A stretch of 24,561 nucleotides of DNA from Leucobacter sp. UBA1945 (GTDB lineage Bacteria; Actinomycetota; Actinomycetes; Actinomycetales; Microbacteriaceae): the NCBI GenBank assembly GCA_002336855.1, contig DDEV01000047.1, forward strand, positions 25,899-50,459, in the 5' to 3' direction. The notes beneath the pieces were generated by a model. That model saw only the letters and a list, made by a program, of their open reading frames with translations. It made no database searches and had not been told where the DNA came from. Each line of letters begins with the position of its first letter. The stretch's first letter is position 1. Shown here piece after piece: positions 14,431-22,291 of the stretch. The position numbers and the translations under genes were made by a program.

Positions 14431-15291
14431 ATGGAATGGTCGTTGCGCGAGCTGCGCTGCTTCACCACCGCGGCTGAGGCGGGCACATTCACCGGAGCCG
14501 CCGAATCCCTGCATGTCTCGCAGGCGGCCGTGTCGCGCGGTATCGCCAGCCTCGAACAGGCGCTCGGCCAGCGCGTGCTGCACCGCGGCAGGCACGGTTG
14601 CGAGCCCACCGCCTTCGGCGAGGCGCTCTTGCCGCAGGCCAGGCGGATCCTCGCAAATGTCGAGCAATTGAACTCGCTTGCGCGAGAACAGCATGGCCAG
14701 CTGACCCTCGGCTATGCGTGGGCCGCGCTCGGCAGGCACACGACCGCGTTTCAGCGCGGCTGGGCGATGGAGCACCCCGAGACTGAGCTGAAGCTGATTC
14801 GCCACACCAGCCCCACCTCGGGCCTCGCCGAGGGGCGCTGCGATGCGGCGATCGTGCGCGTCACCCCAGACCCCGCGCGTTTCGCGAGCGCCGTCGTCGG
14901 TCTCGAGCGCCGCATCGCCGCCTTCTCGAGCGACGACCCACTCTGGGCGAGGCGCCGCAGCCTGCGAATGCGCGACTTCGCCTCGCGCACCGTGCTCTCA
15001 GACACGCGCACCGGCACCACGAGTCGCGCGCTGTGGGATGGCGGCCCCTCCCCCGAGCGATTCATCGAGTCGACCGACCTCGAAGACTGGTTGAACGGCA
15101 TTGCGACGGGCATCGGCGTCGGCACCACCGCTGAGGCGACCGCTGCGCAGCACTCGAGGCCGGGGGTGACCTTTCGCCCGATCACCGACGCGCCGCGCAT
15201 TCCGGTGCGCATCGCCTGGTGGCGCAGCGATCCGCCAGACAAGATCGCCGAGCTGATCGAGACGGTGACGCGCCTCTACAACGCCGGTTGA
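14431..15291 (+). CDS. LysR-family transcriptional regulator
   Basis: A 286-residue DNA-binding regulator. The N-terminal winged helix-turn-helix (~3-62) has the family pattern LRCFTTAAEAGTFTGAAESLHVSQAAVSRGIASLE, here spanning residues 8-42. A linker helix and a periplasmic-binding-protein-like effector domain (~85-286) follow. I chose the ATG at 14431 because it gives the standard LysR N-terminus; the frame is open for another 40 codons upstream, but that would cover the promoter. It is divergent from the EamA transporter, which is its most likely target. It converges on the SDR gene with only 19 bp between stops. Confidence 0.92.
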   Translation: MEWSLRELRCFTTAAEAGTFTGAAESLHVSQAAVSRGIASLEQALGQRVLHRGRHGCEPTAFGEALLPQARRILANVEQLNSLAREQHGQLTLGYAWAALGRHTTAFQRGWAMEHPETELKLIRHTSPTSGLAEGRCDAAIVRVTPDPARFASAVVGLERRIAAFSSDDPLWARRRSLRMRDFASRTVLSDTRTGTTSRALWDGGPSPERFIESTDLEDWLNGIATGIGVGTTAEATAAQHSRPGVTFRPITDAPRIPVRIAWWRSDPPDKIAELIETVTRLYNAG

Positions 15292-15310
15292 TAGGTCAGC
15301 GGATCGCGGG

Positions 15311-16078
15311 TCAGCGACCGCGCTCGCCCATCTTCGCCGCGAGCTGACTCGGCGCGATCCTCGCGATGCGCGCGAGCACCTTGTATCTGAACGAGGGGAT
15401 CGACACGGCCTTGCCGCGATCGAGATCGTGTAGTGACTCGGCGATGACGGCCGGGGCGTCGAGCCACATCCAACGCGGCACACCCTCTTCGCCTGGCGGC
15501 AGGCCGAGCCGCTCGTGGAAGTTCGTGTGCGTGTAGCCCGGGCATACCGCGGTGACGGTGACGCCGCGCGACCCGTAACGAGCATTGGCCCAGCGCGAAA
15601 ACATGACGAGCCACTGCTTCGACGCCGAGTAGGTGCTGCGCGGAATGAACGCGGCGACCGAGGCAACGTTGAGGATCTGCCCGCTGCCGCGGGCGAGCAT
15701 GCCCTGCAGTGCAGCGTGCGTCAAGCGCATGGGCACCTCGTTGTGCAGCCGCAGGTGCCGAACTTCGGCCTCGACGTCGTTGTTCTCGAACTCGAGCGAG
15801 AGGCCGAAGCCCGCGTTGTTGATGAGCCTATCGATCGGGCGCGAGTCATCTGAGAGCCTCGCGACGACGCTCGCGAGGCCGGCCTCGTCGAGCAGGTCTG
15901 CGGCAAGCACCTCGATTGTGGTGGCGGGGCCCGCCGCCCGCAACTCCGCCGCGAGCGCCTCGAGGGCTCGCTCGTCTCGTGCGACCAAGACGAGCGAGTC
16001 ACCTCTCGCCGCAAGCTGACGCGCGTACTCGGCCCCGAGGCCTGAGCTCGCGCCCGTGATCAACGAGGTCTTCGTCAT
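15311..16078 (-). CDS. Short-chain dehydrogenase/reductase
   Basis: A 255-residue classical SDR with a Rossmann fold. The cofactor motif is TGASSGLG (8-15), the structural motif NNAG (87-90), and the catalytic set Ser140, Tyr150 and Lys154 in YSASK. Arg34 after the second strand suggests a preference for NADP(H). The ATG at 16078 gives the family N-terminus MTKTSLITGAS; a 32-codon upstream extension would overlap the cupin gene and is rejected. The substrate is unknown. It lies 22 bp after the cupin stop on the same strand and is probably cotranscribed with it. Confidence 0.92.
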   Translation of the reverse strand: MTKTSLITGASSGLGAEYARQLAARGDSLVLVARDERALEALAAELRAAGPATTIEVLAADLLDEAGLASVVARLSDDSRPIDRLINNAGFGLSLEFENNDVEAEVRHLRLHNEVPMRLTHAALQGMLARGSGQILNVASVAAFIPRSTYSASKQWLVMFSRWANARYGSRGVTVTAVCPGYTHTNFHERLGLPPGEEGVPRWMWLDAPAVIAESLHDLDRGKAVSIPSFRYKVLARIARIAPSQLAAKMGERGR

Positions 16079-16100
16079 CGCCGAGTGCCCGTGCCTCGAA

Positions 16101-16391
16101 TTAAGCGAGACGCTCGACCTCGACGAAGACGACGTCGGCCGCGGATCCTCGGTTCTCAATACGATGCTCGGCACCGGCGGCGCGAGTGTAGCTCTGCCCC
16201 GTCACCAACTCGGCATCGAACTCGCTGCCGTCGGCGTTCACCACGTGCATCGTGTCGGTGACGAGCGGAATCACCACGTACTCGTACTCGTGACGGTGCA
16301 TCGGAATCGAGCCACCCGGCTCGATCGTCCACTTCGTCACCCTGAAAACGTCGTTCTCGAGCTGCTGTTCTGCGTGCGATCCGGTACTCAT
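16101..16391 (-). CDS. Small cupin-domain protein
   Basis: A 96-residue single cupin. Motif 1 is MHRHEYEYVV with His32 and His34, and motif 2 contains His76 in AEHRIENRG, so a metal site is likely (usually Fe, Mn or Zn in this fold). Similar small cupins serve as dioxygenases, isomerases or sensors; function cannot be chosen from the sequence. It probably heads a two-gene unit with the SDR. TAGACT, 6 nt before the ATG, suggests a leaderless start. Confidence 0.88.
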   Translation of the reverse strand: MSTGSHAEQQLENDVFRVTKWTIEPGGSIPMHRHEYEYVVIPLVTDTMHVVNADGSEFDAELVTGQSYTRAAGAEHRIENRGSAADVVFVEVERLA

Positions 16392-16397
16392 GACCGC

Positions 16398-16403
16398 AGT
16401 CTA
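16398..16403 (-). promoter_or_regulatory. Putative -10 element of the cupin gene (leaderless)
   Basis: TAGACT on the minus strand followed by 6 nt and the ATG at 16391. No Shine-Dalgarno is present. Confidence 0.65.
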
Positions 16404-16418
16404 CCGAGACGCCGCGCG

Positions 16419-16856
16419 CTAGGCGAGCTCTGCCGTTGGCGTCTTGCTGCGCAGCACCGCGCGCCTCAAAGCGACGAAGAAGACGATCATGCCGGCCGTG
16501 ATGAGCATGTGGCCGAGCCCGGCGATGCCCGAGATCATCTTGCTCGACTCCTGGCCAAGCACCGTGAGGCTGCCGTGCCAGATCAGCATCGCCGAGGTGA
16601 GCACCACGCCGGCGTTGTAGAGCCAGAAGAACCAGGCGAAGAGCTTCGGGCTGCTCGAGATGCCGAACACCTTCTCGAGCGCGAGCACGATGAGCAGCAC
16701 GATGAAGCCGAGGGTGAGCAGGTGAGTGTGGGCGAGGCCGAGCTGCGTGAACTGGCCCTCTGCGAAGTCGTTCAGCTTGGTGAACTCGCGGTAGAAGAGG
16801 CCAGAGGCGACCCCGACGAGCATGTAGATGAAGGCGGCGTTGAGCAGGCGTTTCAT
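16419..16856 (-). CDS. DUF2871-family membrane protein
   Basis: A 145-residue protein with four hydrophobic helices. The beginning MKRLLNAAFIYM, the FYREFTK segment and LAHTHLLTLGF match my recollection of the DUF2871 family, whose function is not established. The conserved His residues in AHTHLL and GLGHML near the membrane could bind metal or haem, but this is a guess. The ATG at 16856 is chosen over a 25-codon extension because AAGGA lies 8 nt upstream. The 107-bp leader region has an A-rich stretch (16861-16900, minus strand) but no promoter I can point to. Confidence 0.85.
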   Translation of the reverse strand: MKRLLNAAFIYMLVGVASGLFYREFTKLNDFAEGQFTQLGLAHTHLLTLGFIVLLIVLALEKVFGISSSPKLFAWFFWLYNAGVVLTSAMLIWHGSLTVLGQESSKMISGIAGLGHMLITAGMIVFFVALRRAVLRSKTPTAELA

Positions 16857-16963
16857 GGGTATTCCTTTCGTTGGTGGTTGGGTGTTTTTGGTGTCTTGGG
16901 CATGACGGATCGCGGCGCGACGCGGAGTCACGGCAGCGATGAGCGAATGTTGGGGCCGCGGCG

Positions 16964-17584
16964 CTAGATCAGACCCGCCTGCTGGGCGGCGTGCACTGCC
17001 TTCGAACGGCTGTCGACCCCGAGCTTGGTGCAGATGTGGGCAATGTGGCTCTTCACCGTCGCCTCGGCAACGAACAGGGTTCGTGCGATCTCACGGTTGG
17101 TCGATCCCGTGGAGAGCAAGCGCAGCACCTCGGTCTCTCGCTCGGTGAGCCTTGGCAGCGGCTCGCGCATTCCCTTCAGCACGCGCGATTGCAGATCGGG
17201 GGCGAGCACCGTTTCGCCGGCTGCCGCGCGTTTGATTCCGTCGAGGATCACGCCCGGGTTCACGTCTTTGAGCAGATAGCCGGCGGCTCCGGCTTCGATG
17301 GCCCCGAGAATCTCAGCGTCCCGATCGTAGGTGGTCAGAATGAGCACCGCGGGAGCCGGTTCGAGTCGGCGCAGGCGCGCAGTGGTCTCGATGCCGTCGA
17401 TGCCGTCGCCCAGGCGCAGGTCGCAGAGCACCACGTCGGGGCGCAGGTGCACGGTTAGCGCCAGCGCTTCTTCTCCGGTGGCGGCCTCACCGACGACCTG
17501 CACGCCGTCTTGCGAGTCGAGCACGGCGCGCAACCCGCTTCGCACGACGGGGTGATCGTCGACCAGCAGCACATTGATCGTCAC
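16964..17584 (-). CDS. NarL/LuxR-type response regulator
   Basis: A 206-residue two-component regulator. The receiver domain (1-~118) has acidic residues Asp9-Asp10, phospho-acceptor Asp55 in LCDLRLG, Thr in LTTYD and Lys in YLLKD. The LuxR helix-turn-helix (~142-206) contains LTERETEVLRLLSTG and the recognition helix VAEATVKSHI. The start is a GTG that overlaps the histidine-kinase stop (GTGA at 17584-17581), so the pair is translationally coupled. It lies downstream of an MMPL transporter gene in the same run, which is a likely target or partner. Confidence 0.95.
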   Translation of the reverse strand: MTINVLLVDDHPVVRSGLRAVLDSQDGVQVVGEAATGEEALALTVHLRPDVVLCDLRLGDGIDGIETTARLRRLEPAPAVLILTTYDRDAEILGAIEAGAAGYLLKDVNPGVILDGIKRAAAGETVLAPDLQSRVLKGMREPLPRLTERETEVLRLLSTGSTNREIARTLFVAEATVKSHIAHICTKLGVDSRSKAVHAAQQAGLI

Positions 17585-18879
17585 AGTGTCTCCTCATTCG
17601 CGCGATGTGTCTGGCCGCTCGATGCTTCTGGGCCGAGGTAGATGGGAAGATGAGCCGAAACCGCGGTGCCTTCTCCCGGCGCGCTTTCGACGTCGAGGCC
17701 GCCGCCGAGCTCACGCAGCCGGGCCCGCATGAACCTCAGGCCATAGCTCGACGCCCCCTCTTCGCTGGCGCGATGATCCCACTCGCTCGCATCGAAGCCC
17801 GCACCGTCGTCGATGATGTCGAGGCGCACCGAATCGTCGGCGTCGATGAGGCTCACCACGACCCGCGACGCCTGCGCGTGCACTCGCACGTTCGCGAGCG
17901 CAGATTGCGCCGTGCGTAGCAGCGCGACCTCGACCTCGGTGGGCAGCAGCGGCAACGAAGCGTCGGCGTGCAGTTCTACCTGCAGGCCGGTTTCTTCGGC
18001 CACCCGCGAGAGCAGGCGATCGAGCGCCGCGGCGAGCGCGTCGGCTTCGAGCTCGGCCGGAGCGAGAGCGGCGATGATCCTGCGCACCTCACCGAGATTG
18101 TCGCTCGCGAGCGACTCGACCTGCGAGAACGTGAGCTTTGCCTCGCTGTCGGTGACGCGCAGCCCAGCGGCATGCGAAAGCAGCCTGATCGACGACAGCC
18201 CCTGAGCAACGGTGTCGTGAATGTCGCGCGAGAGACGCGTGCGCTCCGAGATCACCCCAGAGTGCCGCTGCGCGAGTGCCAACTCGTCTTGCAGCTCAGC
18301 CATCTCGTGCTGTGCGTTCGTGAGCGAAGCCACCAGCCGCTCCCGCTCGGCTGCGTCGCGCAGCAGCTGCAGGTAACCCCGCGAGATGCCGAACGCAAAG
18401 ACGCCGCCGATGACCGGCCCGAGCACGTTCGCGTAGCTCGTGTTGCCGTGGTGCAAAATCGGCGCGACGATCACGATGGCGAGCACTACGCCTGAGAACA
18501 GCAGCCCCCAGCGCAGCGGCAGCAGGTGGCCGGCCAGCAGCCAGAGCAAGAATGCGAGCCAGACGAACTCGGCCGACACGACGACCACGGCGAGCCAGAT
18601 CACCGCGAAACCGAGCAGCCACCAGACGACGAGTCGGCTCGAGTTCGAGATCGCACTCGCAGCGAGGATCGAGCCCGCAGTGTGCCAGGCGAGCACCGCG
18701 ATGCCGCACACGACTGCCGCGGGGGTGGGCGTGCCGTCGCCGATCGCCCGCACCACGCCGACCGCGGTGAGCAGCAGCACGATGAGGTGCTGGCCGAGCT
18801 GCATCGCCCGCACCGTCGCATTCGCCCTGGCGGGCGCTGCGCCTCCGGTGCGCTTCAGCGGAGCGTTCACGAGACTCAT
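17581..18879 (-). CDS. NarL-type sensor histidine kinase
   Basis: A 432-residue membrane histidine kinase. About five or six N-terminal helices with short loops form the sensor, so it probably senses within the membrane. A coiled region leads to the HisKA_3 dimerisation domain with phospho-acceptor His221 in SRDIHDTVAQGL. The ATPase domain shows ANVRVHA (N-box) and DDGAGFD (G1 box). I chose the ATG at 18879, which has GGGGAGA upstream, over a GTG at 18909 that has no site; either way it overlaps or abuts the MMPL stop. The architecture matches Gram-positive kinases for envelope stress or antibiotics, such as LiaS or DesK types; the signal is not known. Confidence 0.92.
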   Translation of the reverse strand: MSLVNAPLKRTGGAAPARANATVRAMQLGQHLIVLLLTAVGVVRAIGDGTPTPAAVVCGIAVLAWHTAGSILAASAISNSSRLVVWWLLGFAVIWLAVVVVSAEFVWLAFLLWLLAGHLLPLRWGLLFSGVVLAIVIVAPILHHGNTSYANVLGPVIGGVFAFGISRGYLQLLRDAAERERLVASLTNAQHEMAELQDELALAQRHSGVISERTRLSRDIHDTVAQGLSSIRLLSHAAGLRVTDSEAKLTFSQVESLASDNLGEVRRIIAALAPAELEADALAAALDRLLSRVAEETGLQVELHADASLPLLPTEVEVALLRTAQSALANVRVHAQASRVVVSLIDADDSVRLDIIDDGAGFDASEWDHRASEEGASSYGLRFMRARLRELGGGLDVESAPGEGTAVSAHLPIYLGPEASSGQTHRANEETL

Positions 18880-18895
18880 GGCTCTATTCTCCCCG

Positions 18896-21013
18896 TCACT
18901 TCCCGACACCGCTGAGTTTTCCCGGCCACCAGATGCGGTCGCCCAGCAGCCCGAAGACGGCCGGCACGATGACGACGCGCACCAGCAGGGTGTCGACGAG
19001 CACGCCGATTCCGACGATGAGGCCGAGCTGGCCGAGCGTGACGAGCGGCAGCACCCCGAGCGCAGCGAAGACCCCGGCGAGCACGATGCCCGCGCTCGTG
19101 ATGACGCCGCCGGTGTGGGCCACGGCCTCGATCATGCCCGGCCCTGTGCCACGCGTGATCGCCTCAGCGCGGGCGCGGTGCGCGAGGAAGATCGTGTAAT
19201 CGATGCCGAGCGCAACCAGGAACAGGAACGAGAGCAGCGGCACCTGCAGATCCAATGCGTCCTGCCCCAGCACGACCCGGCTCAACCAGGCTCCCGCGCC
19301 GATCGCTGCAAGAGCGCTTGCGCAGTTGATCGCGAGCAGCAGCACTGGGGCAACGAACGAGCGCAACAGCAGCACGAGCACCACAAAGCTGACCGCGAGC
19401 ACGAGCGGGGCAATCACCCACAGGTCTCGCTGATTGCCGTCTCGCGCATCGACATCGGTCGCGACTGCGCCGCCAACAAGTGCGTTCGAGCCGGCAACTG
19501 CATGCACCGCTTCGCGTAACTCGTCGATCTGCTCGATGCTCTGCTGCGAGCTCGGCAGATACTCGCTCGTCACCATGATCTTCACGAGCGTGCCGTCTTC
19601 GCTCGTGCCCGCGGGGTGCGCCCTGACGACACCCTCGACGTCTCCCGCGGCAGTGACGACGGCTTCGGCCGCGTCGCTGTCGGCGACGACGAGGATCGGC
19701 TGGGCCTCACCCGGGGCAAAGTGCGCCGAGAGCACCTCGAGCCCCGCGGCCGACTCGGACTGCACCCTGAACTTCTCGATCTGGTCGAGGCCGACTGAGG
19801 TGCCGAAGAGGCCGGCGGCCATCGTGGCGATCAAGACGAGACCCAGCACGAGGCTGCGAACCGGGCGACCGACCACCCGGGTGGCGATCGCTCGCCAGGC
19901 GCGGCCCTGCGGCTTCGCGTCTCCCGGGCGCGGAACGAACGGCCAGAAGACCCCTCGCCCGCAGACCGCGAGCGCGGGCGGCAGCACGAGAAGCACGGCG
20001 GCGAGCGCAATCAGCAGCCCGATAGCCGATGAGATGCCGAGCCCGTGCGTTCCGGGAATTACCGCGAGCACCAGGGTCAGCAGCGCGAGCACGACCGTGA
20101 TGTTCGAAGCGAGAATCGCGGGCGCCGTCTTACGCACGGCCTGGCTCAGGGCCAGGCGATGATCCTCGTGCCTTGAAAGTTCTTCGCGATATCGCGAGAT
20201 CAGCAGCAGCGCGTAGTTCGTGCCAGCGCCGAAGACGAGCACGCTGATGATGCCGGCGTCGAACTGCAGGCCCCAGAGGCTGCCCGCGGCTGCGGTCATG
20301 CGCCCGGCGAGGCCGTCGGCAAGCGCTACGACGGTAAGCGGGATCAGCCACAGAACCGGTGAGCGGTAGGTGACGATCAGCAGCACGGCGACGATCAGAA
20401 TGGTCACGAGCAGCAGGGTGAAGTCGGCACCCTCGAACGACGCGGCGATATCGGCGCCGAAGGCCGGCCCGCCCGTGACCTGCAGCTGCAGGCCCGTGGG
20501 GGTGTGGTCTGCAAGCTGAGAGCGCAGCGCCTTGATCGCCCCCGCCGTTTCGGTGTTGCTCTCACCGACGTCGATCGGCGTAACGAGCACTGCCGCCTCG
20601 CCGTCGTCGCTGAGCATCGGTTCGGGAGCGCGGGCGGGCTGCTCGGCGGCGCTGGTGGTGTCGGCTGTGTCGTTTGGTGCTTCCGCGCCGTTCGTATCGT
20701 CCGCTTCGAAAAGGATCGGCGCCAGCGCCCGCAGCGCCTCCGTGTCTGCCGCGGTGAGTTCGCCGCCGTCGCTGCGCGAAGCGACAATAAGCACCGACTG
20801 CTGATCGGATCCCGCGAATTTGTCGAGCAGCTCGGCGGCTTTTACCGACTCGGAGGTTGCTGGCGCTTGCGCGTTGCGGGCCGGGGCTTCGGCGCCACCG
20901 AACGCACCGAACAGCGCGATCATGACAAGCAGCCCGATCGAGAGCGACACCCACGCCCCCCGGCGAGAGGTCAGCAGATCTGCGAGGTGGGTGCGAGCGG
21001 TGTTTCGAGCCAT
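18896..21013 (-). CDS. MMPL/RND-superfamily transporter
   Basis: A 705-residue inner-membrane transporter with two MMPL halves: one helix plus a large extracytoplasmic domain plus five helices, repeated. This is the layout of ActII-3/YdfJ-like exporters of lipids or drugs. The second half keeps the TM10 motif GIDYTIFL with Asp605-Tyr606, which in MmpL proteins carries protons. The matching TM4 motif in the first half reads GTNYALLL, with Asn266 in place of Asp. The first loop (about residues 115-140) is rich in Ala, Asp, Thr and Glu. The ATG at 21013 is fixed by an in-frame stop 4 codons upstream; GGAGG ends only 1 nt from it, which is unusually tight. Co-directional with the histidine kinase, it is probably in one regulated unit. 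Confidence 0.92.
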   Translation of the reverse strand: MARNTARTHLADLLTSRRGAWVSLSIGLLVMIALFGAFGGAEAPARNAQAPATSESVKAAELLDKFAGSDQQSVLIVASRSDGGELTAADTEALRALAPILFEADDTNGAEAPNDTADTTSAAEQPARAPEPMLSDDGEAAVLVTPIDVGESNTETAGAIKALRSQLADHTPTGLQLQVTGGPAFGADIAASFEGADFTLLLVTILIVAVLLIVTYRSPVLWLIPLTVVALADGLAGRMTAAAGSLWGLQFDAGIISVLVFGAGTNYALLLISRYREELSRHEDHRLALSQAVRKTAPAILASNITVVLALLTLVLAVIPGTHGLGISSAIGLLIALAAVLLVLPPALAVCGRGVFWPFVPRPGDAKPQGRAWRAIATRVVGRPVRSLVLGLVLIATMAAGLFGTSVGLDQIEKFRVQSESAAGLEVLSAHFAPGEAQPILVVADSDAAEAVVTAAGDVEGVVRAHPAGTSEDGTLVKIMVTSEYLPSSQQSIEQIDELREAVHAVAGSNALVGGAVATDVDARDGNQRDLWVIAPLVLAVSFVVLVLLLRSFVAPVLLLAINCASALAAIGAGAWLSRVVLGQDALDLQVPLLSFLFLVALGIDYTIFLAHRARAEAITRGTGPGMIEAVAHTGGVITSAGIVLAGVFAALGVLPLVTLGQLGLIVGIGVLVDTLLVRVVIVPAVFGLLGDRIWWPGKLSGVGK

Positions 21014-21070
21014 ACCTCCACTTCAGCAGCCGCACGAATGGAGGACATCGCGCAAGCTGGTGAATCGAAG

Positions 21071-21088
21071 ATCAGCCTTTCGGCTGAT
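21071..21088 (-). terminator. Hairpin with GAAA tetraloop at the GNAT stop
   Basis: ATCAGCC and GGCTGAT form a perfect 7-bp stem around GAAA (minus strand), overlapping the GNAT stop codon. There is no T-run. It probably terminates or stabilises the GNAT transcript before the MMPL gene 58 bp on. Confidence 0.5.
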
Positions 21089-21680
21089 GCGCTTTGCGGT
21101 CACGCCATTCTTCGGCGAGGATCGCGTACAGCACGCCGTCGACCCAGCCGAGGTCGCGGTGCAGCGAGTCTTTGACTGAGTACGATTCGCGGCGCATACC
21201 GACTCGCTCCATCAGTCGCCACGAGGGCTCGTTCGCCGCGAATGCCCCGGCCTCGACGCGGTGCTTGTCGAGATGCTCGAAACACACCCCGATGAGCGCT
21301 GCGACCGCCTCGGTAGCGTAACCTTTGCCGCCGGCTTCCGGCGCGAACGTCCACCCGAGCTCGGCCTGCACGGCGACGGTCTGATCTTTGACCTCTCGCT
21401 GCCCCCACCCATCGCCACTGCGCAGCATCAGATCACCGATGATCTCGCCATCACGCTCGACCACGAGGTAGTCGGCGTGCTTCGCCGCATAGGTTTCGTT
21501 CCAGTCTTTGCGGTCGATCGGGTGCCAGCCGAGCCACATGCCAACCTCAGGCAGACTGCGATGCCGCCAGAGTGCCTCGCTGTCGCCGAGCTCTGCCGGG
21601 CGCAGCGTGAGGCGCTCCGTATGCAGCGGCCAGATGTTCAGCTTGCGAAAGGCGGGAGTGGCATTGGCGTTCTGGGGCAT
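21072..21680 (-). CDS. GNAT-family N-acetyltransferase (RimJ/RimL-like)
   Basis: A 202-residue cytosolic acetyltransferase using acetyl-CoA. It opens with TERLTLRPAELGD, typical of the RimJ/RimL branch. The acetyl-CoA loop is in PEAGGKGYATEAV (about residues 124-136), and NEPSWRLMERVGM closes the fold. The substrate is unknown: ribosomal protein, amino acid or small molecule are all possible. The ATG at 21680 is preceded by GGAAG and by TAGCGT at 7 nt. The frame is open for another 92 codons upstream, but that stretch runs through the parS palindrome and does not look like protein, so I reject it. Confidence 0.9.
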   Translation of the reverse strand: MPQNANATPAFRKLNIWPLHTERLTLRPAELGDSEALWRHRSLPEVGMWLGWHPIDRKDWNETYAAKHADYLVVERDGEIIGDLMLRSGDGWGQREVKDQTVAVQAELGWTFAPEAGGKGYATEAVAALIGVCFEHLDKHRVEAGAFAANEPSWRLMERVGMRRESYSVKDSLHRDLGWVDGVLYAILAEEWRDRKAHQPKG

Positions 21681-21687
21681 GCTTCCA

Positions 21688-21693
21688 ACGCTA
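21688..21693 (-). promoter_or_regulatory. Putative -10 element of the GNAT gene
   Basis: TAGCGT on the minus strand, 7 nt before the ATG. Here GGAAG also lies in between, so a leaderless start is less certain than for its neighbours. Confidence 0.4.
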
Positions 21694-21705
21694 TCTGACG
21701 CAACA

Positions 21706-21737
21706 CAGGCTGATGTTTCATGTGAAACATCAGCCTG
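21706..21737. other. parS-like centromere site within a 15-bp-arm inverted repeat
   Basis: The core at 21714-21729 is TGTTTCATGTGAAACA. It differs from the common parS consensus TGTTTCACGTGAAACA at one central base. The symmetry continues outward: each arm is 15 bp (21706-21720 and 21723-21737), perfectly complementary around a 2-bp centre, and further pairing resumes after a 2-nt bulge. It lies between two divergently transcribed genes, so a terminator role is unlikely. ParB binds such sites near the origin to load the segregation complex. Confidence 0.8.
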
Positions 21738-21865
21738 TTGCGGTGCCGTATCGACGTGAGAAATCCGAGGTGAGCCGGGCGCAGAAGCGCTCACCAGATC
21801 TGTGCGAGTATTTTGGGCAGGCGAACTGCAACGATCGGTTCCCAGATCAATGACGGGACGAACAC

Positions 21866-22252
21866 ATGGCTGACACTCAGGCGGGCTGGTACGACGACGG
21901 GTCTGGCACCCAGCGCTGGTGGGACGGGCAGAACTGGACCGATCAGGTGAAGCCACCGGCTCCCCCGGCCGGTGGTATCAGCGGCATGATCGAGCACATC
22001 GAGAAAGAGGCGGTCTCGGGTGCTCAGGTGCGCCCCGCCGCGAACGGAATGAGCTACGTCGTGCTGCAGGTCATTCTCAAAGAGAAGTTCTGGGGCACCG
22101 GCTCGGGCAACCTCACCGAGCTCGAGGGTGTCATCAACAAGCAGGCGGCGCTCGGCTATCGGCTGCACACCATCAGCACCGCGTCTTCGGGCAGCAAAGG
22201 TATCGGCGGTGGCGATCGCATTCAGGCCACTCTGGTGTTCGAGCGGATCTAG
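21866..22252 (+). CDS. DUF2510 + DUF4177-like small protein
   Basis: A 128-residue protein. Residues 6-28 (AGWYDDGSGTQRWWDGQNWT) match the DUF2510 pattern, a short Trp-rich motif found in many actinobacterial proteins. A Pro-rich linker follows, then a ~75-residue domain resembling DUF4177, with LEGVINKQAALGYRLHTI and a C-terminal TLVFER strand. No membrane helix is seen, which is unusual since DUF2510 often precedes one. The ATG at 21866 is preceded by GACGGGA, a weak site. The function of either domain is not established. It is convergent with the DUF1266-like pseudogene, 39 bp between stops. Confidence 0.82.
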   Translation: MADTQAGWYDDGSGTQRWWDGQNWTDQVKPPAPPAGGISGMIEHIEKEAVSGAQVRPAANGMSYVVLQVILKEKFWGTGSGNLTELEGVINKQAALGYRLHTISTASSGSKGIGGGDRIQATLVFERI

Positions 22253-22291
22253 ATCAACGAGGCTCGGCTCGCGCGAGGGCTCAGTTCGCGC

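Noticed and set aside
18880..18909. GTG start for the histidine kinase at 18909
   Set aside because: No Shine-Dalgarno, and it deepens the overlap with the MMPL gene; the ATG at 18879 has GGGGAGA upstream.
18440..19519. 359-codon plus-strand frame across the kinase/MMPL junction
   Set aside because: Runs antisense to two genes with clear domains; its own composition is shadow-like.
21681..21956. 92-codon N-terminal extension of the GNAT protein
   Set aside because: It would translate through the parS palindrome, has no similarity to the GNAT fold, and would overlap the start of the DUF2510 gene. The ATG at 21680 has a promoter-like hexamer and GGAAG.
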